A DNA stretch of 64,000 nucleotides. Origin: Akanthomyces muscarius. Taxonomy: Eukaryota; Ascomycota; Sordariomycetes; Hypocreales; Cordycipitaceae. The stretch covers positions 1,922,001-1,986,000 of the forward strand of contig NC_079246.1 in the NCBI RefSeq assembly GCF_028009165.1, in the 5' to 3' direction. The notes beneath the pieces were generated by a model. That model made no database searches. It had not been told where the DNA came from and saw only the letters and a list, made by a program, of their open reading frames with translations. Below are positions 61,738 to 64,000 of this stretch, one piece after another. Position numbers and translations under genes: made by a program. Numbering within the stretch: the stretch's first letter is position 1; each line of letters opens with the position of its first letter.

Positions 61738-62801
61738 TCAGGGCCACACTGCGCCACACGCAGGAACAAACAAGACACTACCAATCACGGTGTTGCTGTA
61801 TGTGATGTGTGCATTATTGATCAGAGTGCTTCCGAAATCTTGACCGGCGTTGCATTTCTATACGCAAGCATGTTAGACTCGTAAAGCAGATACAGCTCCA
61901 CCTCACTCAAGGAGGGGGCAGCAAGTGAGTGTCTTACCGGGGAGTCAATTTCGCATTTCAAAGTGGTTTCAGCCGAGTTGTTTGTCTGCTGGCTTTGGAA
62001 ATATTCCGGAGAATGGTGGGCATATCCCAGCACCGTTGGCGGAATCTGCGGTACTCCGTCTGAAGAGTGCGTCACACGGTAGTAGTGGTCATCCGAGATC
62101 ACTGAGTTGTAGTGTTTGGCCCAAGCCGCATCGCCGTTGCGCGGCTCACCAAAGGTGAATACTTCGGACACCTGGAAGCCCATACCCGCGAAGGAGGTTG
62201 CCGCGATAGAGGCAATACCCCCGCCAAGGGAATGACCGGTAACAACAAATCGCCAGTCTTCCTCGCAGAGCAATCCCTGCAGAGTGGTTCCAATTGGCTT
62301 CATGACTGAGGTGTAAGCGCTTTGAAACCCATTGTGGACCTGTAGGAATTGAGTTTTATCAGTATTGATTGCAGACTTCAGCGAAGAATTCGCGTCCTAC
62401 CTTGCAATCGGAGCAATTCGTGCCAGGGGCACTGAGGGGGACAAGCGCGAACGCAAGGTCCGAGTCGAGCTCCTTAGGCGAGGAGGTACCCCGAAACGCA
62501 ACAATTATTTCCTTCGCTTTATCGTCGCGGAAGATTGTAGCATGAGTACCCGTAGTGGCATCGTCGACACCCTTGACAATGGTAGAGCCAAATGGTGGTG
62601 TTCCGCAATCTTCCTGATACGCAGCGGCAGAAAATGCCGTGTATCGCACCAATTTGTCGAACAGGTCCGATGATACTTCAAGGACACTTTTTAGCCATCT
62701 TTGCGACACATTTCAAGAGACGGAGTGAGAAGCTTACCTGGTGTCTGGGCGGAGACAACTGCCTGTGTGAGGCCAATCGACGCGAGAAAAAGCCAACGCA
62801 T
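61738..62801 (-). CDS. Secreted class-3 lipase (alpha/beta hydrolase)
   Basis: Four-exon model complement(join(61738..61857,61938..62339,62401..62675,62738..62801)), 286 aa. Signal peptide MRWLFLASIGLTQAVVSA. Introns of 62, 61 and 80 nt keep frame: QTP|VSSDLFDKL, CSDCK|VHNGFQSAY and EIDSP|KCNAGQDFGS. Motifs: VRYTAFSAAAYQEDC, EIIVAFRGTSSPKELDSDLA (oxyanion region, lid), VVTGHSLGGGIAS with the nucleophile Ser near 150, SSDGVPQIPP with Asp near 207, GYAHHSPEYF with His near 221. The last exon (CNAGQDFGSTLINNAHITY, ending GAVWP) is a typical filamentous-fungal class-3 terminus and is missed without splicing. Hydrolyses acylglycerols or feruloyl-type esters outside the cell. It lies amid HsbA-like genes, which may help it adsorb to hydrophobic substrates. 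Confidence 0.9.
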
Positions 62802-63210
62802 TTTGAGTGATTGCAAGTACAGAGTTTTGTGAGTTGAAGTGTCCGAAGTCGAGACTTAGTATACAATCCAATGATGGCCACCGAGTCTTAGGCTGGCTTA
62901 AATGACCTATCCGCCATAGACCATGCTACTCCCACTACTGGTCATACGTATTGATGCATGTGTCACGGCATTGGAATCCGAGCTGGGGAAGCTTTTAGTC
63001 ACCCTCGGTAGAATCGGGAGCGTGCTGGTGCACATATGTGTGCACAGTCCGCCAATGTAACGCCTTGACAGATGGGGGTGTGGTGGAGTGGTAGGCCGCA
63101 CTAGACAGCGCCGGCGGCGGATCGTCTTGGTTTAATTGAAGACAATCCGTCGACGTACCCATCTTCGCATCTCTCCCAAATATTCCAAACTTTTTGCAAG
63201 AAAAAACAAC
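62802..63210. other. Divergent promoter region, lipase / fourth HsbA-like gene
   Basis: 409 bp between divergent starts; the arrangement would permit co-regulation. No strong TATA near the plus-strand gene. Confidence 0.45.
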
Positions 63211-63735
63211 ATGCGGTTTCTGGGTTTATTCGGCGTGTTCGGGCTCTTCGTCGCCGCAAAGGCGGCTGATTTCCAAACCGTGCGAGACGACATCGCCAAC
63301 ATTAGCGCCATTCTTCAGCACCTGGACACCGATGCCAAGGGCATCCAGGCTGGTTCAGTAGGCATTGCCCGGTCGCTCCAGCTCGAGGTCGATTCTGTTC
63401 AGGTGCACAAATTGCTTTTAAGCACTACAGACGACACCAAAGCATCGCCTCCTTTTGAGGATCATTCCATTGATGTCGGCGGCGACTTCTTGAACCTGCA
63501 GCCCGTCATCAATGGTGTGCTGAAAACGATTACCGATCTCCAACCCAACTTGAAGGAGCTCAGCCCCGTGGTGGTGGCGATCCTGTATCAGTTGAAGCAG
63601 GACTCGGATGTGCTTGGAAAGGAAGTGTCGGGCAAGCTAAGCGCAGATTTCCAAGCGGTGGCACAGCAGGTTCTCGGGGAAATTGACGATACATTCAATA
63701 CTGCAATCACGACATACGGCGGGAAAAGTAAGTAG
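63211..63735 (+). CDS. HsbA-like secreted protein
   Basis: Single exon, 174 aa, start MRFLGLFGVFGLFVAAKAAD (signal peptide cleaved near AKA). The start at 63211 is chosen over an upstream in-frame codon because it begins the hydrophobic signal. HsbA pattern: FQTVRDDIANISAILQHLDT, LNLQPVINGVLKTITDLQPN, LKELSPVVVAILYQLKQDSD, VLGKEVSGKLSADFQAVAQQ and VLGEIDDTFNTAITTYGG. The terminus is ambiguous: read through, it ends GGKSK at TAG 63733-63735; a GTAAGT donor at 63729 with a CTAACT branch site and GAAGTAG acceptor (63787) would give GGKKT ending at 63795. No cysteine, no tail. Confidence 0.75.
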   Translation: MRFLGLFGVFGLFVAAKAADFQTVRDDIANISAILQHLDTDAKGIQAGSVGIARSLQLEVDSVQVHKLLLSTTDDTKASPPFEDHSIDVGGDFLNLQPVINGVLKTITDLQPNLKELSPVVVAILYQLKQDSDVLGKEVSGKLSADFQAVAQQVLGEIDDTFNTAITTYGGKSK

Positions 63736-64000
63736 ACAGTGTTCTGTTTCTTTGTTCTCCTTGGATATTACCTCTAACTTGAAGTAGAGACCTGAGGAAT
63801 TTGGTTGGGGAAACGGCAGCTCAGACAATACGATAGTTTGACTTTTTGTAGAGAAGATTAGCAGCTAGATAACCCAATTAAATTATCAAAGCTTCAAAAC
63901 TAGGAATTAGTCCGTCATAATACGGTTTACGTCGTTGATTACGCGCACCTCGCTCTGGCCTGTCTTTTTTGGGCTGTCCTGTGCAGCACAATGAAAACGC
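63736..64000. other. 3' flank at window end
   Basis: AT-rich, no gene recognised. A further gene could start beyond the window. Confidence 0.4.

Noticed and set aside
1..64000. CRISPR arrays, insertion sequences, rRNA
   Set aside because: None seen; the genome is eukaryotic and no spaced direct repeats, 5S-like sequence or inverted-repeat-bounded elements were noticed.

Overview
The window is a gene-dense, intron-bearing stretch of nuclear DNA from a filamentous ascomycete. Short introns (roughly 50-200 nt) with GTRNGT-like donors and CTAAC-type branch sites, both-strand gene packing, HsbA-like and DUF3712-type proteins, and the gene content (RAD18 with RING-UBZ-SAP, TRS85, asteroid-type XPG protein, GH125) point to Sordariomycetes, most likely Hypocreales. 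The genus cannot be told from sequence reading alone. All exon structures were built by hand from splice signals plus reading-frame continuity.

Layout. 0.4-11.2 kb: PRPP synthetase of the inserted PRS5 type (-), an asteroid-type XPG nuclease-fold protein (+), a large Cid1/Cid13-type nucleotidyltransferase with an approx. 400-residue insertion in its catalytic domain (-), and the TFIIF alpha subunit (+). 11.5-20.5 kb: BUD13 (-), TRS85 (+), a CHMP7-like ESCRT-III protein (+), then RAD18 (-) and the POLD3/CDC27 subunit of DNA polymerase delta (+) sharing a divergent promoter with two MluI-box elements. 20.6-24 kb: a PLP aminotransferase (-) and a class-C-type beta-lactamase-fold hydrolase (+), divergent. 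24.7-30 kb: a thinly populated stretch with small secreted or hypothetical genes (including a 10-cysteine secreted peptide and a four-exon secreted protein) around a secreted GH125 mannosidase. 30.1-39.3 kb: ESA1 (-), a decayed F-box-family pseudogene, a nucleoside deoxyribosyltransferase-like ORF, REX4, a cyclopropane-fatty-acid synthase-like methyltransferase and RNase H2 subunit C. 40-55.5 kb: MCM6, a large RGG-rich unknown, a divergent pair of respiratory-chain genes (ATP17/NDUFS4), GID8 and a fatty-acid hydroxylase-type desaturase. 56.3-64 kb: a DUF3712 protein, then four HsbA-like secreted proteins interleaved with a secreted class-3 lipase.

The first three quarters are mostly housekeeping genes (replication, repair, transcription, splicing, trafficking, respiration). 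The 24-30 kb and 56-64 kb segments look accessory. The last is the most coherent functional unit: surface-binding HsbA proteins beside a lipase suggest a module for attacking hydrophobic substrates (cuticle, wax, polyester). Other notable items are the nucleotidyltransferase insertion, the cysteine-rich peptide, a probable GC-AG intron in the RNase H2C gene, a 15-nt micro-exon in ATP17, and the F-box pseudogene.
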